Assembly (NCBI GenBank): GCA_004014935.1
Contig: CP025324.1
Span: 806,001-870,000, forward strand
From: Saccharomycopsis malanga
Lineage: Eukaryota > Ascomycota > Saccharomycetes > Ascoideales > Saccharomycopsidaceae
DNA length: 64,000 bases
Reading direction: 5' to 3'
Shown: positions 51,843 through 62,025 of the stretch, piece by piece
How the letters are laid out: each line of letters begins with the position of its first letter
Position numbering within the stretch: position 1 is the stretch's first letter
The notes under the pieces: generated by a model
Told to the model about the DNA's origin: nothing
Database searches by the model: none
What the model saw: the letters and a program-made list of their open reading frames with translations, nothing else
Made by a program: the position numbers and the translations under genes

Positions 51843-53417
51843 ATGACTTCTTCTACAGATGCGTTTATCACGCAGCCTAGAATACATGCTACTATATTGG
51901 ATGACGGGATTAAGGTCCATAACCAACCGGACATTCGTAGTGGAGTAGGGGTGCTTGTGAGAGAGAATGAAGGAATTGTTTCCAAGTTGGCTACAAGTTG
52001 TTTCAGCAGGGACTATGCAGAGACAGACGTTTTGCAGGAGGCCCCTGGCTATATTGGGTTTGACAAGATAGTTTGGGCTGGGCCAGAGGGCCTGGAAAGT
52101 GGATCCAGCAAGTTGAGTGAGATGTACTCTGACAATGAGGGTGCAGTAAGTTCTGCGATGGAAAGCAGGGTATTGGTGAGTTATCTCCAGGAGGTGGGCC
52201 CAGACCTTGTGCCGAAGACGGTGACGTTGTCTGTAGACAGTTTGGTGAGTGTGCAGGCTAAGCAGACTGCGGCAGAGTACATTTTAAGTAAGGCGTATGG
52301 GGACCCTAGAACCAGAGAACGCAGGGTGTTAGTTGTCATCAATCCAAATGGGGGGAAAGGGCTTGCTTTGAGGATCTTCAACAAGTCCATAAAGCCTGTT
52401 CTTGATGCTGCACATGTGCATTATGACATTATGGAAACAAAGTACCATTACCACTGCATTGACATTGCAAAGGAAATGGACTTTTCCAAATACGATGTGG
52501 TGGCATGCTGTTCTGGCGATGGGATTCCCCATGAGGTAATCAATGGGATATACAAGCGCGAGGACCGTGCAGAGATCTTCAGCAGAATCATCATAACACA
52601 GCTTCCATGTGGATCTGGTAATGCCTTGTCGTTATCCTGTCATCGCACGCTAAATGCAAGCCATGCAACCTTATCGATGCTCAAATCGCCTGTCATAAAG
52701 ATGGACTTGATGGCTGTGTATCAGGGAGTGGGCCATGACGTCAGAAGCCATCTTTCGTTTCTTAGTCAAACATACGGCATTATTGCAGATGCTGACATTG
52801 GGACAGAATGGATGAGGAAATTGGGTCCGTCTCGGTTTGAGTTGGGTGTCACTTGTAAGGTTCTAGCCGGTACAAAATACCCGTGTGAGCTCTATGTAAA
52901 ATATACAGATAAATCGTTGGAACAAGTGACTGCTCGGTTTGAACAACATTTGAAAAACAAAACCAGTTCTCTGGCAGAATTGGCTGATTCCATTTTCAAC
53001 TGTAATCTTCCGGATTTGGATAAAGAGATTCCATCAGATTGGGAAAAAATCGAAAATACAAACACATTGTCTGTGTTTTACACTGGCAAAATGCCTTATA
53101 TAGCTAAAGACGTACAGTTCTTTCCAGCAGCAGCTCCTAACGACGGCACCATGGACTTGGTAGTCCTTAATACAAACGCAGGGTTGCTCAAAACAACTGC
53201 AATCCTAACCAGTCTAGACTCGGGCAAACAAATATTCTACAAAGAATTGCAATATTCCAAAATCAAAGCTTATAGATTGATTCCTCATAAAAATAATTAT
53301 GTCAGCGTGGATGGCGAAACTTTTCCTCTAGAGCCATTGCAGGCAGAAATCATCCCCAACGTTTTGAATATCATCGCAAAGGATTCTGGTTTTCACAAAA
53401 CTGTTCTTCATAATTAG
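51843..53417 (+). CDS. LCB4: Sphingoid long-chain base kinase (Lcb4/Lcb5)
   Basis: A 524-residue DAGK-fold lipid kinase that phosphorylates dihydrosphingosine and phytosphingosine. The catalytic domain begins at about residue 159 with RRVLVVINPNGGKG (ATP loop). ACCSGDGIPHEVINGI is near 222, and PCGSGNALS near 254, matching sphingosine kinase motifs C1-C3. The C-terminal half has FFPAAAPNDGTMDLVV and YVSVDGE, the C4-C5 region. The N-terminal 150 residues are family-specific. S. cerevisiae has two paralogues (LCB4, LCB5); I cannot decide between them, and the symbol marks the pair. Confidence 0.9.
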   Translation: MTSSTDAFITQPRIHATILDDGIKVHNQPDIRSGVGVLVRENEGIVSKLATSCFSRDYAETDVLQEAPGYIGFDKIVWAGPEGLESGSSKLSEMYSDNEGAVSSAMESRVLVSYLQEVGPDLVPKTVTLSVDSLVSVQAKQTAAEYILSKAYGDPRTRERRVLVVINPNGGKGLALRIFNKSIKPVLDAAHVHYDIMETKYHYHCIDIAKEMDFSKYDVVACCSGDGIPHEVINGIYKREDRAEIFSRIIITQLPCGSGNALSLSCHRTLNASHATLSMLKSPVIKMDLMAVYQGVGHDVRSHLSFLSQTYGIIADADIGTEWMRKLGPSRFELGVTCKVLAGTKYPCELYVKYTDKSLEQVTARFEQHLKNKTSSLAELADSIFNCNLPDLDKEIPSDWEKIENTNTLSVFYTGKMPYIAKDVQFFPAAAPNDGTMDLVVLNTNAGLLKTTAILTSLDSGKQIFYKELQYSKIKAYRLIPHKNNYVSVDGETFPLEPLQAEIIPNVLNIIAKDSGFHKTVLHN

Positions 53418-54627
53418 ATCAGTTATTCACTTTGTTCATAATCAATCATACTTACTATGTCAGTCTAATAGATGTTTTATTTGTTTCTCAGTCTTACGTT
53501 TTCCTCATTGTTAGATCTTTTGTACTGGTCTATAATTATTCTGCTTATTTACAACTATTGTGAAAATTTATATACATGTTTTATTCTTTCCTAGCTATCT
53601 TCAATCAAGCGGACCTCTTACACCTTTGTTCATCTCGTATATTTAACTCATTTAGTCAGAGCCAATATTATCCAATTACACTTTCCTCTTGCCAATCTAT
53701 AGCCCTGTTATCACCCTAGATATGCTTGCTCTATTCAATACCGATCCATTTCCAAAGTTGTTCAATTCTAAATACATTTTGTAAAATTCTCCGTTGTTCT
53801 TTACAAAAAAGTATTCCATTTCCCTCACTATTAAATTTGTAAATTAATATCAAGGAATAAACTACTCACAGTAGCCATAAGTGAGGACTTGAGTAAACCA
53901 AACATCATTGCTACGTAAACATCCTTTAAATTAGTTGGCTTAGTTGTGTGGAGAGTTTTGGTATTTTGATCTTTTTTTTTTTAAGAATTTTAGATGCTTT
54001 TTAAGTACTATGGTGGTATTATTTTTAAGTTTGAAAAAAGTGTGTTTTGAACAGTTTGTCGTGATACTTGATTGTTTTACCAATATTTTGAAGAGGGTTT
54101 TCGGAATGCAAATTTTTTAATAATAATTTCCAAAATTTCGGTCTTTCAAGAGGATTATTTATTGGTTTATTTACGTTTTATAGTCTACTTAGAAAGTATT
54201 TGTAATCTGTTCCATTCAAGAAGTATTTCATTGGTAATTGGCAAACAATTTTTGAATTTTTCTTTTTATATTGTTATTATTATTATTACTACTATTAATT
54301 ATTACTATTAAATAGTGTATGATTAAATTCATTAACAGAGAATTAGCAAACATGATTAACATGGTTGATAAGAATTAACAGAAAAAAGAATGAACACATG
54401 CAGCTCAAAACGATTCATTAAAACTAGAGAGTATACATCGGGTTTTTACCAATATTTTCTAGCATTACGTAAGTACACGACACTACAAGAATATCCACTT
54501 TGATAAAACCCTACTACCTGACATGTGCTTGTAATACTCCTTCCAGTGCAAGTTGTTCTGCGGGCTCCATTATTATCCTCTGACAGTTTGGTTCAGCAAT
54601 ACGTTTGACACACTGATTGTTGCAACT
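53418..54627. other. Convergent intergenic region LCB4-PBDC1
   Basis: A 1.2 kb AT-rich region with an ATT/ACT microsatellite at about 54270-54312. Neither SINE head nor body phrases are seen, so this ATT run is not clearly a SINE tail. The 79-residue frame at 54072-54311 is noise. Confidence 0.4.
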
Positions 54628-55129
54628 CTACTTCTTGGCAGCCCAATCGTTGAGTCCGTATTTGTTTCTACAGATCTCAAAGGCATAGAACTGCAATCTC
54701 AAAGCAAATATCGTGCCATGTTCGGTGTATTCGGTGTTTGGACTGACTCTCAAAAGGGTTCCGAAATTGTAATCATCTATTTTAGTTTCCCATTCCTTAC
54801 AAAAGTTTCTCCATCTTTCCTTATTCTTATGGTTTTTCAACTCGTTTTCATCAATATGTGAAACGTACTTTTCATCCTTAAACTCTGGAAAATGCTCAAT
54901 CAAGTCATTGTAGAGCTCGTCATCATATTTGGTCAATTTCAACTTGGACCCCGGAATCTGGGAAATCAAACCCCAATAAACCTCGGCCTGCTGAACAGCC
55001 TTTACTGCAAATTGTTTCTCAATCTTGATTTGTTAATATCTCATTCAAAAAAAAAAATTACAACTTTTTTTCTTCACTTACATCCTCGAGATTGTCAGCC
55101 TTTTCAGCATCAAAAGTTCCTAACGACAT
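54628..55129 (-). CDS. PBDC1: PBDC1 family protein (YPL225W homologue), spliced
   Basis: Two exons: 55129-55082 (16 codons, MSLGTFDAEKADNLED) and 55023-54628, giving 147 residues. S. cerevisiae Ypl225w is 146. The 58-nt intron has a GTAAGT donor, a TATTAAC branch site near the 3' end, and an unusual AAG acceptor. After splicing the protein reads IEKQFAVKAVQQAEVYWGLI then PGSKLKLTKYDDELY, matching Ypl225w closely (LEIQIALKAVEQAETYWGLL, PGSKLKLTKFDDEIY). The conserved KERWRNFCKEWE, DYNFGTLLR and LRLQFYAFEICRN are also present. The S. cerevisiae protein has been reported as a co-translational chaperone in eEF1A biogenesis. Without the first exon the frame would seem to start at a TTG. Confidence 0.85.
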
Positions 55130-55345
55130 TTCTCTTTAATCCCCCCTGATTTCAAACTTGTATATTCACCTCCCTTTCTAATCTGCTATACTCTATCCAA
55201 TTTCTTCCTAGTCAACTAAAAATTTTATAATGATCACGTGATATCATATACAGGTCACGCGACCACAATATACATATATGTCAATATATGGGTGGCGATT
55301 ATATGGCAGTATTGATGAGTAAAGTAGGTAACATTACCAGGGAAA

Positions 55346-56299
55346 ATGAGCGACAATTCAGAATTGCAGGCTGTTACTGCAGTAGGGGTGTTTGGGGAAT
55401 TGCTGGAAATCAGAACCGCTGCAATTTTGGTGAGTGGGCGTTGCTTCAGTACACTGTGTAAATTAGCATAACTAACAGTGCAGATTATAGGAGATGAGAT
55501 CTTGAACGGGAAAATTAGAGATACCAATTCGTCGTTTTTTGCACGCTACTGTTTTGGTCTTGGCGTCGATTTGAAAAAAATTGTTGTTGTGGGCGACGAG
55601 GAGGACGACATTGCTGCTAATATACTAGAATTGTATAATAAATACGACCTCATCTTAACCTCAGGCGGAATTGGGTCCACCCACGATGATATCACCTATC
55701 CAGCTATCGCGCGTGCGTTTAGCAAATCTCTTGAACTTGATGGTTATGTAGCCCGGAGGATGCACTATTTGGGGGCGTGCAGTAGACGGAAGCGTGGGCT
55801 TCCGGTCCGGGAGCTCAGTGGGCCGCAACGGAATGCGGAACTCCGTATGGCGACCTTACCTGGAGGCCCAGGAACTGCAAATTATTTTGTTCATAACGAA
55901 TTGTGGGTGCCCATAGTGTCAATAAGCCACAAGGTGTATATTTTGCCTGGGATTCCTGAGCTTTTTGAGCTTCTTTGTGATGGGTTGAGACCCCATTTAC
56001 TGATTCGCGTGCCTAATCTCCGCGACAAGTACCTTCGGTATTACGTGACAACTTCGGTTGGCGAGAGCGAGATGGCACCTTTCCTCAGCAGGCTTCAGAA
56101 CAGTCTTGACAGCAAGTTGGGAAAAGGTGCAGTCAAAATAGGCAGTTATCCGCACATGAGGCAGGGCATTAACACTGTAAGTATCATAGGACGTGAGCAG
56201 CACAAACTCTGCTTAAGGGACGCCGTGGCAAGTGCTGTTGGCGCCCTAAATGGCACCGAGATTTCCCAGGAGAAGGAGAACAGTTTTGCCGCATTGTAG
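55346..56299 (+). CDS. MoCF-biosynthesis-domain protein, spliced
   Basis: Two exons, 55346-55429 (28 codons) and 55484-56299, giving 299 residues. The 54-nt intron has a GTGAGT donor, a TAACTAAC branch site and a CAG acceptor 7 nt later. Splicing joins RTAAIL to IIGDEILNGKIRDTNS, the typical start of a MoaB/MogA/CinA-type domain. Further motifs are LTSGGIGSTHDDITYPA, ATLPGGPG and YILPGIPELFE. Such domains sit in molybdopterin enzymes and in some FAD synthases. Budding yeasts lack molybdenum cofactor, so the substrate is unclear. Position 14 of the MPT-type loop reads GGIGST where GGxGPT is usual. The gene is divergent from PBDC1, 216 bp between starts. Confidence 0.8.
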
Positions 56300-56399
56300 T
56301 GGGTGTTTAGTTTAATGTATTTGTTTTGGTAGCAAGTTTGTAAGATAAATAGTGGTGTAATTGTTACTAAACAAACTAACATTGCAGTAACGTTTATGC
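56300..56399. other. Short 3' flank of the MoCF-domain gene
   Basis: The 3' flank of the MoCF-domain gene, before the repeat block. Nothing else is seen. Confidence 0.4.
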
Positions 56400-56623
56400 A
56401 GTATCGGTTGAAGCCATCCGGCCCAATGGTTAGTGCTCTTTAAGAAGAGAAAAAGACCTGGTAGGATACTACCAAGATACTTTAGCAAATAGCGCTCGCT
56501 GGGAGGAGAATAAAGACGTAACAGCTCAAAAGTAAGTTGATTATGATTAACAGGACACAATTGGGCTTTACCAAGTTTCTTTAGACATGGAAATATATTC
56601 AAAACTGATATTATTATTAATGC
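56400..56623 (+). mobile_element. SINE-like copy H (box B lost, ATT tail kept)
   Basis: The head is CGGCCCAATGGTTAGTGCTC with an altered box A. The box B region is replaced or lost. The 3' part (GGACACAATTGGGCTTTACC, TTTAGACATGG) is shared with copy I at about 61.9 kb. It ends in ATTATTATTAA, directly abutting repeat L2. Confidence 0.65.
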
Positions 56624-57442
56624 CTTACTATTGCCAAGTGGCTAAGTTGGTTGAGGCATGCGCCACACAAAATAGTGCAGAATAGTGCAGGATAGTGCAG
56701 AAAAACAAGTGTGGCGTTCCTCACTTTGGTATTTTGGACTCGATTCGCGCTCTTGATGTTTTGGAGTAATCATCAAAGGTTTTATTGAGTTAAATCAGTG
56801 CTATCCAGGTTTTCTTAATTTCAAAAGACATAAAACAACAATTTAAAATTATTAGCTACATTAAAGTACTATTTATAATAAAAAATCTCAAGTTTTGGAA
56901 TAAATATGTGATATAACGGAATATTGTCAATTTTGACAAAAAGTTGATTTTTTTGAATCATATTCTAGAGTTTTTACAGCAAACCATACTATACAAAAAT
57001 TATATTTCAACTTCTTCAAATCATAAAGTTTTATACTACGTACTTTGTTTTGATATTTAGATTTTATAAATTATTTAGTATTGAAAAACTATCATTTTGT
57101 CGAAAATAACACATAATTTGTTGATAGTCATGTTTCTCACCCCTCAGAAAGATTTATTTGCTTCTTAACATTTGTCCATAGTTTTTAATTGCTTTCAGTT
57201 TTGTTCATGTTTCCTACAACAGTCGAATGGGCATTTATTCCAAAGAAAAGTGTATTTCAAGAACTAAAAAAGGCATGGTTTATTAAAGGTTCTTAGAGGA
57301 GCTTGTATTTGTTAATAAACATTATGAATTGTCAAGCTGGCCTATTACAACTTCGGCTATACCTTGAATATTTTGTGGGGCTCGGTGAAACGTAAAGCTC
57401 TTATTAACAAGCTTTAGACCTCTGCTCAGGGTAGTCCGTTAA
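56618..57442 (+). repeat. Long tRNA-headed repeat, copy L2
   Basis: Second copy of the 0.8 kb element. Box A is TGGCTAAGTTGG (56639-56650), and the conserved block 56660-56776 has three AATAGTGCAG-type repeats where L1 and L3 have two. The body matches L3 more closely than L1, and both extend past GGGGCTCGGTGAAACG to CAAGCTTTA and GTCCGTT. No ORF. Confidence 0.75.
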
Positions 57443-57814
57443 CAAGTTTAGCTTTGGTTTTTAATACAACAATGTCATTTGTATTAAAAGAGTTTCATAT
57501 GGACAAAACTAATATTTACTAGGCTCGAAATATTAATTAGTATTAATAAAAGACAAGCAATCTTAGATATAATCTTGTGCAGTAAGACAAACTTCACGAT
57601 TCTGTATATATATTAAACAGATTAGTATTGATTTGCTAAGACTGACTTTGGAAACATGTTTATATATTAGATCAGTACTGACGTACTTGGCGAAGAGATT
57701 ATAACACAATGAATTGCAATATTCAAAATACTTATCAGATTTTCACGACAACCCAGCAGATTTTATAACACTATGAATTGCAATATTTAAAGTACCTACT
57801 AGAATTTCAGGACA
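57443..57814. other. Spacer with SINE fragment and short tandem duplication
   Basis: A 3' fragment of the SINE-like family lies at about 57497-57550 (AAACTAATATTTACTAGGCTC, then an ATT run). Next to it, a unit of about 65 bp (core ATGAATTGCAATATT) is tandemly duplicated at about 57697-57820. Nothing coding is seen. Confidence 0.55.
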
Positions 57815-58140
57815 GCCGTTGGGCAGGATGGCTCACTAGCTAGTACTTTCGGAGAAGAGAAAAAAGACCTAACAGGATTGAGGGTTCGATTCCCAGCTTG
57901 TGTACTTTTACTCACTCCATTTACAATGGTGAGCAGGCAATTAAAACTGTCCGAAACATATCTTGGACAAAAGTCTAGTGCTTACTTTCCCAGTTATATC
58001 AATTGGGTAAGAAGATTATGATCAACAGGGCATTATTGGGGTTTCCCCACCAATTTATACCAAGTCCCTTTAGACATAGTGCGTATATAAATGACCTCTC
58101 TGGGCTCGAAATATAAGATATTATTGTACTGCATCTATAT
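57815..58140 (+). mobile_element. SINE-like copy F (near full length)
   Basis: Box A TGGCTCACTAG (57829-57839), exact box B GGTTCGATTCC (57883-57893), full body and 3' end (TTTAGACATAGTGCGTATAT, GGGCTCGAAATATAAG, then ATTATTG). The 3' end continues into a region carrying another 3' fragment (copy G). Confidence 0.7.
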
Positions 58141-58279
58141 AGTATTGAGTATCTTCATTGGTAATGGAAGAAGAAAGTGCTCAAATAAAATCCCAAACTT
58201 CTCATTCAAGTCCTATACAGTAATGATCTTGTTATTTTTCATGTATTTATGTAAACAATCATTTATATCATTAATTTCA

Positions 58280-58338
58280 CGTACATACGAAACTGATATT
58301 TACTGAACTCGAAATATAAGATATTATTATTATTAAAA
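58280..58338 (+). mobile_element. SINE-like copy G, 3' end fragment
   Basis: Only the last 60 bp of the family: ACGAAACTGATATTTACTG, CTCGAAATATAAG and (ATT)n. It is 150 bp beyond copy F and in the same orientation, so it may derive from a nested or tandem insertion. Confidence 0.6.
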
Positions 58339-59178
58339 TTTGAGCTATTTTTCTGTGTTTTTTAAGCAAATTGTGACATTTGATGGATTGATTATAAATT
58401 CTTAATACTGGTTTATGTCCAATGACTATATTAGGAAAGTTTTGTATTAAGCAAAGAATAAAGTAGTGACTATGACTTGGGTATCGACCGATAAGTCGAG
58501 CCAATTGTATAACCAAAACAAGACGGCAAAATTGTAAACAGAATAATAATGGAACTAAGAAGCTAAATGTATTTAATAGATTAAATCATAGGACTGAAAG
58601 AATATACAAGTTTATAATACAAAACTTCATTTAATATTATTCCGACCTACTTTTACTTTCCTGTAGGATCTCCTTTATAGATCCCAAACTTACAGCAGTG
58701 CATCTATAATATACATCTAAATTATGTGTTAAAAACATTCAATCTGTAAAGGAATAATAACGCTAAAGACAAATATCAGCTCTCAGATTACCCATACTTA
58801 CTATTTTAAGCCAAACAAAATACGAATACGAATACATGTATATACCACCTTTTTGGGTCTATCAATATATACCATTTTGGCGGATCTTTACATTCCTTCT
58901 TTTGACTTCCGATTTCAGGCCTCCTTCACAGATTAAGCAACAGAATCTTTTGATGTGTGAGATACAGCATACATGCAGCAGTTTCTACAGGAAAAGCTGT
59001 GTGAACTTGTTTTAGTCTAGCGACTACTTTATTTGGCACTGTGTGTTATTGTTGGTGCTTATAGTTGTTGAACAGGATTTCCATTTCGAAATACGGTTGC
59101 TGTCATCGCCTTGAAACGCTTGAGTGGGCATTTTGAGAGAGATCAATAGACGATAAAGTAGAAGAGAATAGTACTGAT
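58339..59178. promoter_or_regulatory. Upstream region of the orphan gene
   Basis: AT-rich DNA with TATA-like ATATATACC at about 58866. No RNA gene or repeat recognised. Confidence 0.4.
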
Positions 59179-61647
59179 ATGGAGCAGGCGGCGCATGACT
59201 TTGGCGCATCTTCTGCGGCGGCTTCGACTGCGTGGCGTCTGTCGGGACCACTGCATCCAGTGACCTGTGCAGATGGAGATGCAAACGCAACTGCAAATGC
59301 AACTGCAAATGCAACTGCAAATGCAAATGCAACTGCACAGTCGGATGAAGTGAGCACGGAGCCAGCTGTCTGCGACAGTAAGGTTGCTCAGTTTGTTTTC
59401 AGTAATATCAGGACCGGCGTTGGTGCAATGGTGCAGTTTATACGTGAATTTGAGAGGTATTTGGACAAATCGCGGCAACATTATAGCGACATGAAAAACC
59501 GATCCCAAGATTGGGACCATATCATACAGCGGTTTAATGCGGCAGATTTAAGCTTGCAGGAGACAGGCAGCAGCCTTTGCATTGGTGATAACCGGTTCTT
59601 GCCTAATATGGACAAGGTTGATGCGGACGTGCAGAGACAGCTTGTGATGAGCTATTTCAATGCGAATAAAAGTCTATTTGAAAAGCTTCATGAAGACATT
59701 GAAGTTGAACATCCGCGCTTTATAAAAGTAGAAACGCTGTCTGCAGATTCCAAAGCTATAATAAATTTTACCAAAATTAGCCGCAACTTGCAGAAGGCAG
59801 AAGAAATCTTGACCTCATATCAGAAGAAAATCGACCGGTACAGCTCGGATTGCAAGCAGGCTGCAGAAGGCAGCAGCAGCAACAGCAACAACAGCAGCAG
59901 CAGCATGCAGAAGCAGGACACCTTGCGTGCGCGTCATCACAACACGGTGGAGTTTTCAATTTTCCTTGCATTCAAGCTTGTTAAATACGACCTTGTTGAG
60001 TATTTCTTATACATCCGGGACTGTATATCAGGGTATCATGAGCTCTGGACGGTGCTCAACTTTCGGGAGGTGTATCAGACGTTGTATGAAGTTGTAGTAT
60101 ACTTTGAATATTGCAGCACAATACTTGGTGAGTTGCAGCGCAAGAAGCATAATGTAGAGTCTGCAGCAGACGACAAGCGCCAGAAACGAGAAGTCAGCAC
60201 AAGGTACACAACAAAACAACTTATGGAGCAATACAATGAGCGCAACAAGCAGTTTGCAGCATGCATGAAAAGATTAGCTAGCTTTACATTGCAGGTACAA
60301 CAGAAAAAGTCGTTTTTCAGTATAAAAAGAGAAGCGTTTCTTGCCAAATTGGATAAAAATGTTGTTATAAAGGAAAATAAGGTTAGATTAAACTTTATCA
60401 ATATGCTTTATCAGCAGCAGCCAATGTACGAGACAGTAAATATTCTTGTTCTCAATTACCACATTCGGTACCTCCGACTTATAGATAAATTTGTGCAAGA
60501 AAACAAGAATTGCACGTTTTTCAAGACCAACTTGCTACCAGTTCAGAAACGCAAGCAACAGTACAGCTCTGAAAACCGCTTTGAGACATTAATACGGCTC
60601 ATTGAGGCGAAAATCAAGAAGAATATCGTCAAATTGCATGGGATAGACTGTGAGATGACTGCATTGATAGAAGATGCAGATTTACAGGTTTTGGCAGGAG
60701 ACAAATTTGGAATCTTGAGAAAATTGCCAGCATTAATGACAAGATTGGTAAAAGTGCTTAATGATTCGTTTGAATATATTTGTTCGTTAATTCCTCTTTT
60801 CCCGTTTGGGAACAATTCTGCATCGCCGGCATATAACATGCTTGTATTTGCGCCTCCCCCGCCGCTTCCTGCAACAACAATTGCAAATGTAAGTGCAACA
60901 AGTGCAACAAGTGCAACAAGTGCAACAAGTGCAACAAGTGCAACAAGCGCAACTGTAGCAGCACCAGCACCAGCGCCTGCACGACAACAGTCTCATAGGA
61001 TGCTTCGGTCGACTTATGGCAACTCATCGCGTCGGTTGAACAAGCATCGCATGCGTCATCATGCACATCTGCAGAACAGACAGTATTTTTACCATTTATA
61101 TAACCGCTCACCCAAATCAGAATATCCAGAGTCATTTTTGAGTACTAGTTGGTTTATTGGTCAGGAACATAAGAAGAAGTTGAATGATTTGATTCTCAAC
61201 AGTTTACATCGGTATGCAAAGTTCCTTAATAGTTTGGACAGCATTGATATGTTTGCAGATGCAGAAATCACATTGGACTGCAATGTAAATGCAAAGGCTA
61301 CAGTGGACGGCGACTTGTATGTAGATGACGTCAAAAGCCGTGCCGGAAAAGACCGTAGTAATGATGATATCAAATTACCCGATTTGAAAAGACGTAAACT
61401 CCATAATCGTTTAGAGTTCCGGTCACCAGCGCCCTCTGAAAGTCTGTCAATTGTTTCCTCGCCAACGTCAAGTTTGAAAATCAATTCCCATGCTTGGGAA
61501 AAGGCTCATTTTGCTAATTGCACTAACCCTGTAGCAGCGTTTTTCGCTCTTTTCCGTGATTTGGACAAACAATACCAGGAATTCGTTCATAGTGTTAGAG
61601 AAGAAGAGGAAAACCCACAGGAATTGCTCAACTTTATTATTCTTTAG
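59179..61647 (+). CDS. Orphan 822-residue helical protein with Ala/Asn/Thr and SAT repeats
   Basis: I do not recognise this protein. The N-terminal 55 residues contain a slippage-type repeat (NATANATANATANANATA). A mostly helical body spans about 60-560, with phrases such as LDKSRQHYSDMKNRSQDWDH and FREVYQTLYEVVVYFEYC. An SSSNSNNSSSS tract lies near 235. A second repeat, SATSATSATSATSAT then APAPAPA, is at about 573-595. A basic His/Arg-rich stretch follows at about 612-635, and a possible nuclear signal (LKRRKLHNR) near 735. Codon use leans to GCA and GC-rich triplets in the first half, unlike the neighbours. There is no signal peptide or membrane span. The gene sits between repeat clusters H-L2-F and I-L3. 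It could be fast evolving or lineage-specific. Confidence 0.7.
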   Translation: MEQAAHDFGASSAAASTAWRLSGPLHPVTCADGDANATANATANATANANATAQSDEVSTEPAVCDSKVAQFVFSNIRTGVGAMVQFIREFERYLDKSRQHYSDMKNRSQDWDHIIQRFNAADLSLQETGSSLCIGDNRFLPNMDKVDADVQRQLVMSYFNANKSLFEKLHEDIEVEHPRFIKVETLSADSKAIINFTKISRNLQKAEEILTSYQKKIDRYSSDCKQAAEGSSSNSNNSSSSMQKQDTLRARHHNTVEFSIFLAFKLVKYDLVEYFLYIRDCISGYHELWTVLNFREVYQTLYEVVVYFEYCSTILGELQRKKHNVESAADDKRQKREVSTRYTTKQLMEQYNERNKQFAACMKRLASFTLQVQQKKSFFSIKREAFLAKLDKNVVIKENKVRLNFINMLYQQQPMYETVNILVLNYHIRYLRLIDKFVQENKNCTFFKTNLLPVQKRKQQYSSENRFETLIRLIEAKIKKNIVKLHGIDCEMTALIEDADLQVLAGDKFGILRKLPALMTRLVKVLNDSFEYICSLIPLFPFGNNSASPAYNMLVFAPPPPLPATTIANVSATSATSATSATSATSATSATVAAPAPAPARQQSHRMLRSTYGNSSRRLNKHRMRHHAHLQNRQYFYHLYNRSPKSEYPESFLSTSWFIGQEHKKKLNDLILNSLHRYAKFLNSLDSIDMFADAEITLDCNVNAKATVDGDLYVDDVKSRAGKDRSNDDIKLPDLKRRKLHNRLEFRSPAPSESLSIVSSPTSSLKINSHAWEKAHFANCTNPVAAFFALFRDLDKQYQEFVHSVREEEENPQELLNFIIL
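60894..60953 (+). repeat. 9-bp intragenic microrepeat (AGTGCAACA)
   Basis: Six or so copies of AGTGCAACA encode SAT tripeptides in the orphan gene. The unit is a multiple of three, so the frame is preserved. A related GCAAATGCAACT repeat near 59282-59335 encodes NATA. Confidence 0.95.
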
Positions 61648-61864
61648 TAGGTTTATATGTGCTACAAATATATTATTACTTTTGAGAGTTTATATTGGTG
61701 TTTACCGCAATTATTCTTTTTTATTGGCTTATTTTGGAAATACGAGACTGTTGAATACTTTTCATAATCACCAATTGTGTAATCAATTATATAAATTATA
61801 AGTCGTTCTATCTGGATCAAGATAAGCTAAGAAGCTTCTGTTTTATTCTCTATCAATGGTAGCA
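61648..61864. other. 3' flank of the orphan gene
   Basis: AT-rich DNA before copy I. Nothing recognised. Confidence 0.4.
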
Positions 61865-62025
61865 AACGCCACTAGGTGGATGGCTCAGTGGCTGGTGCTC
61901 TTGGAAAAGAGAAAAAGACCTCCCAGGCTCAAGAGTGAATTGATTAAGATCAAAAGGACACAATTGGGCTTTACCAAGTTTCTTTAGACATGGAAAAATA
62001 TTCAAAACTGATATTATTATTAATG
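61865..62025 (+). mobile_element. SINE-like copy I (internally deleted)
   Basis: Good box A (TGGCTCAGTGG) at about 61880. The box B segment is missing, with the sequence jumping to the GGACACAATTGGGCTTTACC body shared with copy H. It ends in ATTATTATTAA and abuts L3. It has the same order and junction as H-L2, 5.4 kb upstream. Confidence 0.65.

Noticed and set aside
54270-54312. ATT microsatellite as a SINE tail
   Set aside because: No SINE-like body phrase precedes it.
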